DNA of 64,000 nt from Monosporascus cannonballus (GCA_004154925.1 QJNS01000245.1:50638-114637), one strand, 5' to 3'. Positions 11,700-24,499 are shown, counted from the first letter of the stretch. The notes: a model not told the origin generated them from the sequence alone. Numbers and translations are program-made.

Positions 11700-12830
11700 T
11701 TTTTTTCCTTTAATATAGTATATCTTAAAGTTAAACTTTAACAGCAAAATTATCCACCTTTTATATCGTTTGTTTAATTCTTAAGCTTTCATAAATCGAA
11801 TAAGGTTCTTATAATCAAACTAAATATCGAAAGGTTTTATTATTCCGCTAAAAAAAATGTTCCCATTTTTTAAAAACGTTAATAATTACCAATAGCTTTT
11901 TGTCGTAAATCTAATATCTAAGTTCTGTATCTTGAAGGGCATTTAAATAATATGCCACTGGGTACCATTTTTTATTATCTTTTTATTATTCCAAAACTGC
12001 GTCCAAGGTGTATTCTAAGGTATCGGTCTTCAGGCGCTTCTCCTTATCTAGGTTTGGCATCTTTATGATAAATCCACTGGTAATTACCCCTTTCAATTTC
12101 CGGAATACTTTTTTTGCTTCCTTTAGAAGTTCGAACTTTTTCCCAACGTACTCCTTAATAATAAGTTTCGTTAATAATTTAACTATATCTCTATATCTCT
12201 TAATTAGGCCGCGTACGTAACTCGTAAATTCTAAGATTTGTCGGATATCTATAACGGTCGCCTTATTAGGGATTGGCCAGTCCTTAATTACTTCCAATTT
12301 AAAGTGTTAAATCTAAATTTTGCGGGGGGTAAAAGTAAATCCTAAAAAATCTAGTTTTTATATATGCCATATACTTTTAGCTAGGTTGACCCGAATATTC
12401 GCTTTATTTAAAGTTTTAAATACTTGGGCCACATACTTTTTGTGCTCTTATAAAGTTTCAAAGTAAATAAGGATATCGTCAAGGTAGATAAACACGAATT
12501 TATCTAAGAATTATCGAAGAATGGTCATAACCAAGCTCTGAAAGCTGGCAGGGGCGTTAGTAAATCCCATAGGCATTACTCGGTACTCATAAAGTCCATA
12601 TACCATTCTGAATACCGTTTTTCATTCCTCTTTTTTAGCTATTCTGATACGGTAATAACCGTCACGAAAATCAAACGCGGTAAACTATTTAGCTTTGTTG
12701 ACGTTTTCTTTTAAAATATTTATAAGAGTTAAAGGATATCCGTTTTTGATAGTGATATCGTTCAACTATCTATAATCAATTATTTTTCGATAAACAGGGT
12801 CTCCGTTTTCGTCGATCTTTTGCTTGTCAT
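11700..12830 (-). pseudogene. RT/RNase H remnant of gypsy C with intact YLDD
   Basis: The minus strand reads ITIKNRYPLPLI-like sequence near 12,720 (degraded), [15 protein letters not shown] near 12,555 and FVFIYLDDILI at 12,475-12,486 for the YLDD box. After a frame change, the 103-codon open frame 12,297-11,986 reads MEVIKDWPIPNKATVIDIRQ through LKTDTLEYTLDAVLE. This is the RT thumb followed by the first RNase H block (xTDASDYAxGAVLxQ). The catalytic YLDD is unmutated, but stops and frame changes elsewhere make it non-functional. Confidence 0.85.
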
Positions 12831-14599
12831 CTTTAGTCTTTGGTACCATAAGAACGGGATATCCAATAGAAAAATTAAAAAGCTAGATATATCCTCTTTT
12901 CAGGTTAAGTTATATGCTTTTCTACAAGGCCTTGGATTTCTTTGGGTTTATGTAGTAAATTTTATAGAGTTTAGGGTAATATCTCTCTTTAATAAATATT
13001 CTGTGGTCCTATTAACCATATAGCGGTAGCTTATAATCTTCTTTATCTTTAAACAATTTAATAAATTTCCGGTATTCTGAGAGTACCGCTGTGATTTGAT
13101 CCGAGATTTATACTTCTCGAATTATATAACAAATTTCTCGGTCGTTTTTCTGGGATGCCTTTATTTCGTTTTCCTAAAAGAATATTCGTGTTTTCTAATT
13201 AATTCGTAAGTTGCTAGAATAGAACTACGGCATTTCTAAGATAATATCGTATTCGAAAATGTTAACGATATTTAGCGAAATACGTTCTTAATGTCCTTAA
13301 ATTTGCATAGGAAATTTTTTAATCTTCTTAAAAACTTGTCCGTTCTCGTCAATAAGCTCTTATTTATCGTACGTAACTTATAGGACTTTAATTTGTATTT
13401 CTAAGGAATCTGATGTTTTTCTGCTATTACAAAGGAAATGAAATTATTTTCTGTTTCGGAATCGATTATAACTTTAAATATTTTATTTTTATATCGGAGG
13501 AAAATCTTAATCTGGTTACGTATTCCTTTCGTTACTTTACATAAGGTTTTGTAAGCTAGGGCTTTTCGATACCTTAATTTCGAAGACCTCTATAATTTTT
13601 AATTTTTGATATCGTCCAGCTTAAGTGAATCTCCGTTCGCGAGCTTTTTTAACAGCATATTTGATGCATTAATCGTTTTTGTACCGAAACTATGTTTTTT
13701 TGCCATATTTACATTATGGCTTCAAGTTTAGTTTTTTTTCTTGGCTTACCTTTTAGTTTTATTTTTTTTTTAAGTTATGGAGTAAAAAAGATAAACTTCC
13801 GAAAAGAGTGTTCCTATATTTAGGAGCTTATGTTAAACGTAAAATATTGGAAAATAACATAGGTATTTTTACGATATAGCTTTTTGACTCTGTTCTGACT
13901 CGGGGTATAAATAACAAGACCTAAGGTATTCCGGCCATCGGGGGGTCTCTATATATTAGCACTTATCGTTTAGTTCGGTAAAAGTTTTATTATTCAAGCC
14001 GGGCCAAAAAATATTATTTTCTTTAGCTTTAAAATAAATAATGTAATCGTCGATATAATAGGCAATAAAATATAACAGGTTATAAGAGTTTATCGATAAT
14101 TCCTTCGGGTAAATGGTATATTCTGAAGGCTTATAAAACTCCAAGGACAACTGTCCGTAATTATTAATGTTTGGCCAAAATTAACCGTTTGCATTATGTA
14201 TTTCGTATCTTTGTGCATCGAGATAACAAAGGTATCCTAGCTTTATAACTATTCTAGAAGCCGTTTGTCCTAAATGATACTTGTAGGTTTTAACCTTAAA
14301 ATCCTAACAGACTGGATAATTTTCGTATTTTGGGATATCGCTTTAGATCTAAGTAATTGTGGCGATAATGAATTTTGGCTGAGAGGAAATCGAACTGATT
14401 TTTTTCTTCTTCTTTTTTGCCTTACTGTCGGTTTTTTGTTTAATTATTCTGACTTTTTTCTAGGGTTAGGAAATTTCTCCTTTTTTGGAATTTCTTTTAA
14501 TAAGAAAACGATATTCGCTTTTGAAATATCCCTTTTTACTATAATTAAAACATTTTACTTTGGACTTGTTTTTCTTAGGCTTCTTCGAATCGGAACTCG

Positions 14600-15430
14600 T
14601 TTTTTTCTAAGGCTTGCCCTTATTTTTCATAGCTCGGTTACTAAAACTCTTATTATTATTTCGTCTGCCGGTCCTTTTTTTCTTAAAATACTGATCAAAA
14701 GTATATCGGTCGGCAATAATAACCTTATTCGTATATTCTGCAAAGGATCTTATCTTGGGTTTTATGTATAGCTCGTCCTTAACCTGAGGTTTTAGGCCGT
14801 TATAATAAGGATAAAATAAGGTATTTTTTACCAAATTGAAAATAATTGCTAAGCGATTAAATTTAATCGTATATTTGGACGTTAATTTGATTTGGTAAAA
14901 AAAAATAAAGCTATTTGATTATATGTTTTTTTTATTTGGATTTTCGAACAAAGTTCGTATTTTTTTTCGAAGTGTTTATATTTGCCGAAAATATAATTAG
15001 TTATATCTGAGAATTTTTCGGGGTAATTTTGCAAGTAATTCTTTATAATAGATTCGAACTATAGGAGAATTTTTCCGGTAAGTAGCTAAAAGATGGTTAT
15101 TACCTTTTGGTAATTTTCCGTTAAAGAACTTTTATAGAATTTGAGGTAAAGTTTGGCCTAAACCAGGAATCCTTTTATATTCGTAAACCCGTTATAGGGC
15201 TTAGGGGAGGTTGGTTTGTAACTTTGATGTCCGGCATTCTATGGTAGCTAGAAAACGGGATAATTTTTTTCGTAATTGATTTGCACCAAATAGCGGCAGA
15301 ATCGAAGTTTTTTCCTATATTGGTCCCGCGCCGAACGATGGTAAAGCCGAAGTTCTTTTTTACGTTTGTCTTGTGTTTAGCGAAGATGGTTAGTAGCCAG
15401 CCCCTTAGTTTTATCCTTTGGCGAATCAAA
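14600..15430 (-). pseudogene. Gag remnant of gypsy C
   Basis: The minus-strand frame 14,834-14,607 reads FYPYYNGLKPQVKDELYIK followed by SFAEYTNKVIIADRY. This matches the retrotransposon capsid pattern 'FxxGLKxxVKDEL...xFxEYxxxAxxxDxR', and a basic stretch rich in Arg/Asn follows. The frame 15,429-15,175 (84 codons) is a further gag-proximal piece without a clear motif. The frame is not continuous between them. Confidence 0.6.
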
Positions 15431-15544
15431 TATTCTCCTTTTTCAGGCTTTTAATTTCTCGAGCCAAAAGGTCGAGCCTTTTTTCTATAGTGAGTTTTTT
15501 TCTTCACCTTTCTGGACCTTAGCCCCATATTCCTCCTCGACTTC

Positions 15545-15947
15545 TGTGACGGCTAGGCGGTTTAACCAACTATTAAACCTTAGTCGTACGGGTTTATGTT
15601 GGCAGGAGTATCGTGGGATTCTGAGCAATAGATACAGTAACGTGTCACGTCTCGTAATCCCAAAGGTGCCTTGGGTAACGAAGTGTTATATTGCAAACGA
15701 TTGGTATTGATGAGTGGTTTGTTGCAAGCTGGTGCCATCTAAACTATGGAAACAATGAGCGTATATATCCTTACAGGTTGATTGGATCTCCATTGGATCT
15801 TGATATCGTTACAGATCCAATGTTATTGGATTCAGTTGGTTCTGTATGGATTCATTTGGATCTTGATGCCAAGAGAGATCCAAATCACGTGACCTTCTTG
15901 TGTGGGTCCGACCGTTTTCGCGACCGATCTTGGGTTGGGTCGTAACA
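15545..15947 (-). repeat. 5' LTR of gypsy C (403 bp), little mutated
   Basis: On the minus strand it starts TGTTACGACCCAA and ends CCGTCACA. The 3' (R-U5) half matches the LTRs of A1 and A2; the U3 half is different. Because it has escaped most RIP, it shows what the GC-normal ancestor looked like. The U3 part (about 15,780-15,890) carries several direct and inverted copies of TTGGATCT/AGATCCAA and a CACGTGAC box, possible enhancer-type repeats. Confidence 0.8.
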
Positions 15948-16158
15948 TTTACCCATGGGTGACCCGTGGGTATTTTAAAATATTTGAAAATATCTACGGG
16001 TCACCTATAGAAGTTTTTTTTTTTTTTTTTTTTAAAACTCCCATGGGTGACCCGTGGGTAATTTTTTTTTTTTTATTATTTGCGTGGGTTCCCCCGGGTT
16101 ACCCAAATTTAGCGTGGGTATTCGTGGGTCACCCACGGGTACCCATTCCCTCACCCTA
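15948..16158. mobile_element. DNA-transposon-like terminus (hAT-like), truncated
   Basis: This short segment lies between the LTR of gypsy C and the GH16 coding sequence. It carries at least five copies or partial copies, in both orientations, of a motif around GGGTGACCCGTGGGT, separated by poly-T tracts (about 16,015-16,034 and 16,061-16,074). Read on the minus strand it begins TAGGGTGAGGGAATGGGTAC. Subterminal short repeats with a TAG-type end are typical of hAT elements; the assignment is inference from this pattern. The rest of the element would lie left of the window because gypsy C is inserted in it. Confidence 0.45.
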
Positions 16159-16752
16159 GGCAGTGCCTTCTGCGCTTTTTGGTGCAGACGAGCTTCCTGA
16201 GGGAATAGCTGAAGAAGCGATACTGGATATCAAGCTGGATGTGGCCGGCGAGGAGCCCGCTTTGGAACTAGTATTACTTGCTAGAATATAGCCCCCTGCC
16301 GAACCAGACAATGATAGAAGCGTAGTTTGGAGGTAGCCACCAGAGTTGATGCCAGAGCTGGAGGCGCTCGAGTTCGTTCCACTAGGAATACCACTGCTCG
16401 CTGGAGCACTGCTGCTGGTCCCCAGGATGAAGGAGCTAATACTACTCATAAGATCTCCACCTGGAGTGGGATATTTACTCAATGTCTCTGATGTTGATGC
16501 TGATGTTGTGGCTGGTGAGTTTGCCCAGGGTGGACTTTTGAGTGAACTCGAAGGCTCACCTCAGACTGGATAAGTACTCAGGGATGGTGCAGGGCTGGAA
16601 GGTGCTCGGCCGGTAGTCGAAGATAGATTGGAAGCCGTAGATGACGACATGTTTACGCTGGATGGTGGCGGTGATTCCACATTGGCAGGAGTCGGTGAAG
16701 ATGCCACATAACTTGAAGGGGGAGGGGACGCTACGTAAGTTGGAGCTGGTTC
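16156..16752 (-). pseudogene. 3' part of the disrupted GH16 (Crh-like) gene: Ser/Thr/Pro-rich tail
   Basis: On the minus strand, the reading frame of the GH16 gene resumes directly after the Copia insertion. The 5' piece ends KIVKEP, and this piece continues APTYVASPPPSSYVASSP. It is a low-complexity Ser/Thr/Pro/Ala-rich tail like the glycosylated tails of GPI-anchored Crh enzymes. A TGA at 16,563-16,561 interrupts the frame unless it is spliced out (a possible donor GTGAGC follows). Beyond it the same frame stays open for about 135 codons to a TAG at 16,158-16,156. That TAG is the first triplet of the transposon-like terminus, so the natural C-terminus and any GPI signal are probably lost. 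Confidence 0.7.
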
Positions 16753-16990
16753 TGTCAGACCCAGCTGAAGTCGATCAAACAGCTAAGCCTTGGCTTAGTT
16801 TGATCACTCACTGAAATAAGGCTACTTTATGCACCCCCGGTATCTTTTCCTCTTAGCTACAGCTATATTTACGTGTATAAAAGAAGGGTTCGTTATATTC
16901 ACCCTTTAGTTAGGACCTGTTAGAGATTAAGGCAACCTGTTAATATTTTTTTCAATTATATGCTTTTATGTATAATATTAAGGTCTTATA
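16753..16990 (+). repeat. 5' LTR of the Copia element (238 bp)
   Basis: It begins TGTCAGACCC and ends GGTCTTATA, where the partner LTR ends GGTCTCACA. A TATA box TATAAAAG is at 16,876-16,883. Differences from the 3' LTR are almost all transitions, and they are concentrated in the second half, which is more AT-rich than the 3' copy. Confidence 0.85.
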
Positions 16991-19900
16991 GTTATAAATC
17001 CGGTCCGTATTTTTTTAATTACATTTAATATATTTATTATATACGTTTTATTAAAATTATTCGGAATTTCGCTATCGCTTTTACGCTATACTTATTATTC
17101 CATTACCAAAGATATATATCGTTTAGTTATTATATTTTTAATCATTTTAGTTCGTTTATTTTTTATATTATTTTTAAAGCCATAAGTACCTAATTAATAA
17201 ATTTTAACGAATTCTTTTAAAATGCATTTTTAAAAATTTATGTAAAAAAAACCTTGAAAAAATATAATATTTTCGAGTTTTACGTTAATACAAAAGTTAA
17301 TATGTTATAAGCATATATTAATTTTAATATGGCCTAAATATTATTTTTACCAACGATATCGAATTTTCAAATTTTATTATTTTTCCAATAAAATAATTCA
17401 TTAATATACTTTAAATTACCCGAATTATTTGAAATGCGAAAAGCCTTTAAAAATATATAATAGGAAATAATTTTTATATATTAATTGAAAAACGTATTCG
17501 TTAAAGTTAATACGTTTTTAAATTAATTTATTTATTTTAATTAATATTAAGTATAGTAAAACAAGGTTACGTTCTGAACAAAGTTAATTATTTTAAAAAA
17601 AATACGTTTAAACTTAATAACATTTGGATTTATGAAATTAACGTTTAAAATAAATAAATATTAAAAATTAATAAAAACTAAATAAATATTTAATAATTTA
17701 TATATTACAAAATATATTTTAAAACCGCGACACTTTAAATTTTAGCCGTTATAAGTTATTACGACCACCTTAATTTTTAAAGGTTATTAACGTTTATTTA
17801 CTCGATATTTGTATTACTTAAAAAGTTAAAATAAAAAACGCTATATTTAAAAATAAAAATATTATTAAGCTTTTACCTGTACAGAAATTCGTAAAACGGT
17901 TCCAAAATTATATACGGCTGTAAAAATCTTAAAGTATTATTACAAAATAATTATTATAAAAAACGTTTGGCATTATTTTAAATAAAAAGATTTTTAGTTA
18001 AACGGATATATTTTTAAATAACCAGAATAATAATAATCGGAATAACGGTAATAAGAATAGTAATAACCGTTTTACGCCAAAATATTATTATAAAAAAGTA
18101 ATTTTTAAAAATTACTTTTATATTAACGGAAACGTTAAATTCAATGAGTAAAACAAAAATTTTAAAACCCGGAAAAAAATAAATAAGCGTATTTCGAAAC
18201 TGTTTTATTAATATAAAAAAATAATTAAATATTTATAAAAAAAAAATAAGCCATATATTTTCTAATAAACTTTAACGTTTTTCGTAATAAAGCTTTATAT
18301 AGGTTTATAAGTTAATAATATTATTATTAGATATAAGTTAAATAAGTTTATATTTTTAAATATTTATTTCGATTTTTATATAAAAAATTACAAATGTAAT
18401 AAAATATTCTTAGCCGGAAAAAAATATTCGCATATCGTAGAAGAAAATATACGAAAAATTACGTTTATATAACCGTTAAAATATTTAATATTGTTTTAAA
18501 AAAAATTATTTTTTATATCTTAAAAATATATATTAATTTAATTTCGTACCGATTATTTTAATAAATTAAATGTATTAAAATCATAAAACCGATATTATAT
18601 ATTATAATATATTAAAAATAAAAATAACGGATATTAATTAAATCGAACGCTAACCCGTTATATACCGCATGAAAATAATGCCGAAAAATAAGAATATTAT
18701 TATTATTTTAATAATTTGTAAAATAATTAAAATGTTTATTATCATTATTCTGGAAAATAAAATTAACTTCAAAAATAAATTTATTTTCGAAAACGAAAAT
18801 AAAGATTTCGTTTCGAAACTTTTAAATCAAAAATGTTTATTTTTTAAATTAATTCTATAATAAAAACTTTATAATAATAATTCTAGGTTTTCTTTAACAA
18901 AGTTTTTAAAAAAAAAGGTTATGTTATAATATTAAAAACTCAGATATATAAACTTATATATTTTCTGAAATATGATATAAATAATTATTAAAACAAAAGT
19001 TTATTTATTTTTGATAATTTCATATTAAAATTATTAAATTATTAAAATACGAAAAATGTTTTATAACAATAATAAATCAAGAAAAATAAACCTTTCAATA
19101 TAATATATATTAATCTTTTGAAATTTAATAATATTTCTAATAAACGTACGAAAATATGAATTATAATTTATTTAATTATTAAAATCAAGATTAATTATAT
19201 TTTAAAATACAAAAACATATTTTAACCGTTTTAATAACCGTAATAAGTTTTCTTAAAAAACAATTTTATTATACAGTGAAATTGTTTTCGAAATTAAATT
19301 TCGAAAATAATTTCTTAATACAAGTATTTTTTATAAGTTTTTATATTTACATGTTAAAAAACCCGTAAATATTTAAAATTACGCCGAGGGCAGATTTATT
19401 ATAAAAATATATTATTAATTATTTATTTATTTATATTTCAGGTCAAAAAACGTTTATTCAGGTTTTAAATATATAATTAGCTAAAAACAAATAAAATACT
19501 TATTTCCGAAAAAGATTTCAAAATAAATATAATAAATATCGTATTGTTCGGATTAAAGGCTTATATGTTTACGAAAATAACCCGTTGAAACGTAAAAGGC
19601 CTAAAAAAAATAAATTTTAAGATATATATCTGGTATTTTAAAAATTACGTAATTAATAATATATATCGGGTATAACTTTCTTTATAATAACCCATTACTG
19701 TTATTAAAAACGTTATTTTCGATGAAACGAAATTATATTAAAATGAATCAAAAAGGTTTCGTTCGAAATTGCAAAATTAAATAATTAAATTAATAAACCA
19801 AAATAAATTTAAAAAATCTATTTACGATATTATCGTAATAACTATAAATTTTCATAGTTAAGACATTTTATAGAAAATTAAAGGAATAAAAGTTAATAAA

Positions 19901-20199
19901 GCCTATAATTCGTATTTTAATAAAAATTGTTTTAATTCGGCAATTAATAATAATTCCAAAAAAACCTTAGCTATATTTCTAATAACACGAACGATTTGGA
20001 ATGCAAAATTAAATAACCTTATTTACTTATATTAAAAGTTATTCCAGCCTTTAAAAACGTAAATTATTAATAATTTAACGTATTATCGCTAAATTAAATT
20101 CAAAATATATTACCATATTGTTTAATTACGGTAACACCGTACGGAATTAAATTATCTAGATTAAATAATTATTATTAATTTTAAAACGCGAAATAAAAA

Positions 20200-21150
20200 T
20201 ATTATTTTCGGCTACTATAAATTCTAATTTTAAATTCGAAAAATACAATACATATTTAATTATTTTTAATCTTATTTTTTCAATCGTAATTAAATATAAT
20301 TGCCTATATCGTATTAATTTTTACGTTAATCTTAAAAATTAACAGAAAACTATATAATATAAATACGTTAAAAATTTAAAAGTAATTATATTAAAAATAC
20401 AAGATTAGATACATCGGGTAAACTAATTAATTACTGTTACTTTATTACGAAATGCGATTTAAAAATATAAGTTTTAACGGTATTTTTCCGTTAATATGAA
20501 TATTTATATATAAATTTCATAATATGGGTTATTTTAAAAAATTTAGGGCTAAAATAATTATCTGTAATAATTTTTAACCTTATAAAGATTTTAACGTTTA
20601 CGTTTTTACGTTAGTAAATAAGCTTTTTCGTATGCTTATAATTATTATAACCCAATTTAATTCTAAAATTTGTTAACTTAACGTCGTTAACGCATTTTTA
20701 AATAATAACCTTAATAAATTACTATACGTATATTTCTTATAAGGATTCGTACGCCCGAGTTTTGTTTAAAGTTTTAAAAGGCCTTTTACGGCTTAAGGCA
20801 ATTATTATTTTATAATAATAGGATTTAATAGCAATATTAAAAAATTAGGATTAAAATCCGTTTCGGATAACCTATATATTACAATTAATAATTGGTAAAC
20901 GTTATTTTTTTATATTCACGATATAAATATAATATATAAAATTCATAATATAATACGTATTAAATTATTTCCTATAAAATTAATACAGCGTTTTTATATT
21001 AGCAATTTAAAGGATTTATAATAAATATTTAGGATATATATTTTGCGAAATTTCATAATTAAAAATATTATAGTTATTATAAGATATTTATTAGGAAAAA
21101 TTATATATACGTTTTAAATTATTTAAATTCGAGAAATATTATTTTAAAGT
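20200..21150 (+). pseudogene. Reverse transcriptase remnant of the Copia element
   Basis: Around 20,600-20,760 the plus strand reads VFTLVNKLFRMLIIII, then LNVVNAFLNNNLNKLLYVYF and GFVRPSFV. These are the copia RT signatures 'LDVVNAFLNxxLxExVYVxxPEGF'. Further on, NNW-TLFFYIHDINIIY stands where copia has 'FFYVDDIxLxY', so the catalytic YVDD is now YIHD (20,911-20,922). Stops are frequent. Confidence 0.75.
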
Positions 21151-21499
21151 TTTTAAATAAAAGGATTTTAAAAAATATTTAGGCGAAATATTAATAACGT
21201 TTAAGAAATTATATTTTAAAAAATCGGAAACTTATTATACGGAATTATCGTTATTTGCCTAAATTTAGCAAAAGTTTTTTCTATTTATTTCGTTATTACA
21301 AAAACTTTAACCTTATGTATTTTAACACTATTAACGAAATTATTTTTTACGTTTATTTCATATATATTTTAATCCTAAAATTCGGAAATAACGAGAATCT
21401 TAACGTACGATCGTTCCTATATACGAACGACGTTTTTTTCGCGAATAACCCCGACCGGAAAAGCTTTTAGGGATTCGTATTATTATTTTTCGTTAACCA

Positions 21500-21960
21500 T
21501 ATCGTATGGAAAGCTAATAAACAAAATATAATTATTATTTTAAATGCGAAAATTAAGTTATTAACTTTATTACAAACCGTTAAAAAACTTTTTTTATATT
21601 GAAGTTATTTAAGGTTCTTAATTTAAAATTAGAAAAGGACTTAATTATTTAAGTAAATAATACGTAGACGATATAATTAATTATTAAAACAATTATTCGT
21701 TTAATTATAAAGCTAAAATACGTTAATATTGATAATTATTAGTTTTACGAAATTTACGTAATAAGAAAAATAAAAATCGAATAAACGTTTATTAACATTA
21801 TAATAATAAATAACTTAATTAAAGTTTTAAAATTTTAATAATATTAAAATTTGGTTAAGTTACTAAATTTTCGAGATATTATTTCAAGGTTAAAAAAACT
21901 TAGGAAATATTAATATATCTTAAGCGTTACCTAGTAACGGAAAATTATTACTTCTATTTT
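21500..21960 (+). pseudogene. RNase H remnant of the Copia element
   Basis: From about 21,650 the plus strand can be followed as a degraded copia RNase H C-terminus: DNxQxxI..., then a KxRHVDIxxHxLR-like block (seen as AKIRQY..LLVLRNLRNKKNKNRI) and a remnant of 'WVPTxxMxADGLTK'. Every second or third codon block contains a stop. The assignment rests on order and spacing relative to the RT. Confidence 0.5.
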
Positions 21961-22046
21961 TTTATCGTTTTTTCTTTTACCGTTTTTATATTTTTATTCT
22001 TAAACGACCTTAAAAGTAAGGTTAATAAGGAAGTTTTCCAATAAAG

Positions 22047-22117
22047 CTTCTGTAATTTAGCAGTATAATATCAGGTCCTAATATCTAAAAGTATGGGTTC
22101 GAATCCTATTAGAAGTT
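22047..22117 (+). tRNA. Degraded tRNA-like sequence in the Copia 3' region
   Basis: This 71-nt sequence has a 7-bp acceptor stem GCTTCTG/TAGAAGT (two G-T pairs at the ends), a box A-like TAATTTAGCAGT (consensus TRGCNNAGYNGG with two G-to-A changes), a 5-bp T stem ATGGG/CCTAT and a perfect box B, GGTTCGAATCC. The anticodon stem TCAGG/TCTAA pairs only if two RIP-type changes are reversed. It closes an 8-nt loop (TCCTAATA), so the anticodon cannot be assigned. The pattern is a tRNA gene or tRNA-derived sequence mutated by RIP with the element that carries it. It is probably not functional. Confidence 0.55.
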
Positions 22118-22256
22118 TCGAAGGTGCGTCGTAAAAAATGTGCTATAACGTATTTCCCCGACTTTTTATTTTCCTTATTTTTATCCTAAATATTACGGTA
22201 TTTCCTTTTTGGGCATATGTTTAATGTCGTAAGAGCTTCAGCTATTAATTCCTAAC

Positions 22257-22632
22257 TGTTACGATTTAACAAGCTCCGGCCTCAAGAAACGGTTAAACAG
22301 AGATTATACGAGCCACCTTATAAAGTTACGTAACGGTGATTACTACTAAACCAATAATCAGAAATAATTAAAGGGGATCACAAGCGATTATGATCATTAC
22401 TAGGCGTATAATTATAAGTAATTAAGTTAAAAAAGAGAAAAATATATACGCTTATTATTTTCATAATTTAAATAATTTTAGCTTATAATATAATATCGTT
22501 ACCTAAAGTATTTTTAGCATTACGAAACGTAATACGTTATTATATTTAATACTTAAATTCTTACGATACTTCTGTTAATATAAACCCGTCGACTTAAGGT
22601 TTAATAATTGGTTAAATTATTTAGCTATTATA
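22257..22632 (+). repeat. 5' LTR of gypsy A2 (376 bp)
   Basis: It begins TGTTACGATTTAACAAG and ends TAGCTATTATA; the 3' copy ends TAGCCGTCACA. The 5' copy carries more C-to-T changes at its right end. Position and length are fixed by alignment with 28,638-29,013. Confidence 0.85.
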
Positions 22633-24499
22633 CGTTATAAGTTTTTATTTAATAATACCGTCAAATTTTAAATAATATTTAATATTGTTAAAATGTCGAC
22701 CAGTACTTAGGAAATACTTATTCAGTAATTTTAGACTCGAATTCGGAAATTGGAAAAAAAAATTTAATAACTTAGAGTTACGTTACCTGCTTAAACCTTT
22801 CTCGCCCGTATAAAGCCCAAAAAGCCGGAACCTTACGATAAAAAAGGTAACTTTCAAACTTTTTTAATTTAAGTACAAATTTATTTTCGTTTTTTGGATT
22901 TTAATAACCTAGCGGATATGGTCCTAATAATAAGAGCATGCCTAACGGGAAATACGGTTAATTAATTTAAATTTATTATAAAAAGTTTTTTGAAAATAAA
23001 AAAGCCAGATAAAAAGAATTTTATTAATAAAATCTTTTTATTTTATACTAATTTCGAAAATAAAATGCGTAATAATTTCGGCAATCCGGATAAAAAACGA
23101 TTTACAATTTAATAACTTTCGTAATTCCGACAAAAGAAATCCGTATTTAAATACGCCGTAACTTTTAAGAATTTTACGGCTAAGATAAAATAGAAAAATA
23201 ATAAGGTTAATACCTTTATTAATATATTTTATAAAGGGCTAAAAAATAAAATGAAAAATAAAATTATTCGGATTAAGTAATTAATTGCTTTAAATTAGTA
23301 TATTATAAAAGTAATTAAAATTAATAATCGACAATTTGAAAAACGATAAAAAAAGAATAATACGTTTTACGTTCAGAATATAACAAATTTAACCAGGGGA
23401 AAAAACAAAACGTATTTTTTACTTTTTATAGAATAACGCCAGAACTTATAGAATTCGGTATTACTTATAGATAAAATTAAAGCCAGATTAAATGCTTTAA
23501 TTATAGCAAAATAAAATACAAAACTTATAAATATAAAAAGCCTAAAAAGCCATAATAAGATAACTAGATCCTTATACTAAAGGAATAATCCAGGAATAAT
23601 TAAGGAAACGATAATAAAATTATTAACATAATCCAAGCTACGTACGTATTAGGCTTATAACAAAAGGTTTAATCGGAACTATTACGATAAGAAATTTAAC
23701 AAAAAATACGAAAAACCAGAAAATTAACTTAATAAGCATTACGAACACGATAAGAAACGTTATAAGGATAATTACGTAAATACCAGAACTGGACAGAAAA
23801 AGTCTGTTCCGGAATTCTTAATCGATACGGTAAAATATATATTATATATTGTCGACGACGGGAATATCTCGATTACGAAAAATGGAAATAACATATTTAC
23901 AAACGAATTACCCGTATATATTATAAAGGATTCGATTTTCCAAACTGTACCGAAAATAATAAGGATAATAAGCAATAGTATTAATAATTTTGAACTATAG
24001 CCCCAGGAAATATCCAATAATTAGCCGAAGCAGAAAGCTGGCTTATAAGAAAATAATGTCCGCAGGAAAACCCCTTTTGTTACTATAGATAATATAATTA
24101 TTAAACGGAAAAGGAATTAATTTAACGTACGGTTAAAAAATATTATTAAAAACTTATTACGGATTTCAATTTTTAATTAATATTTATTATAAATCTTTAA
24201 AAAAAATTATTAAGGAAAAAATATATTAGTTTAAAGGAGAACTTTAAAACGACGGCCAAAATAACGTAAAATAAAATATAATTATAAATATAAACAAATA
24301 ATTTACTTAATAAGGAAAAAAACTGTAAAAAAATTAAAAATAATTAATACGACTTAAAGAAACAATACACCGGTAATAACGATAAATATAATAGCTTAAT
24401 GCGTTAAATAAAGAAATATAAGTAAGGTTTGATAAATTCGAATAAAAATTAAAAGAAAAAGATTATTTATAAAAAAGCCGCAAAATAACAAAACTTAAA

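Larger units (their letters stand above)
11651..15947 (-). mobile_element. Gypsy element C, main part (LTR, gag, protease, RT, RNase H)
   Basis: This minus-strand Ty3/gypsy element is less mutated than its neighbours. From the right it has a 5' LTR (15,545-15,947), a gag region with readable capsid fragments (about 15,430-14,600), a protease remnant near 13,470 (VIIDSETENNFI, cf. 'ALIDSGAxxNFI'), reverse transcriptase (about 12,830-12,250) and RNase H (about 12,060-11,700). It then stops at the insertion point of element B and resumes at 3,430. The RNase H part reads KWYPVAYYLNALQDTELRY and YDKKLLVII. No continuous gag-pol frame remains. Its LTR is related to those of A1 and A2, so C belongs to the same broad family. 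Confidence 0.8.

Noticed and set aside
14274..14771. 165-codon plus-strand open frame with a hydrophobic protein
   Set aside because: It is antisense to the gag/protease region of gypsy C, whose minus-strand frame carries recognisable capsid motifs. The plus frame has no motif of its own.
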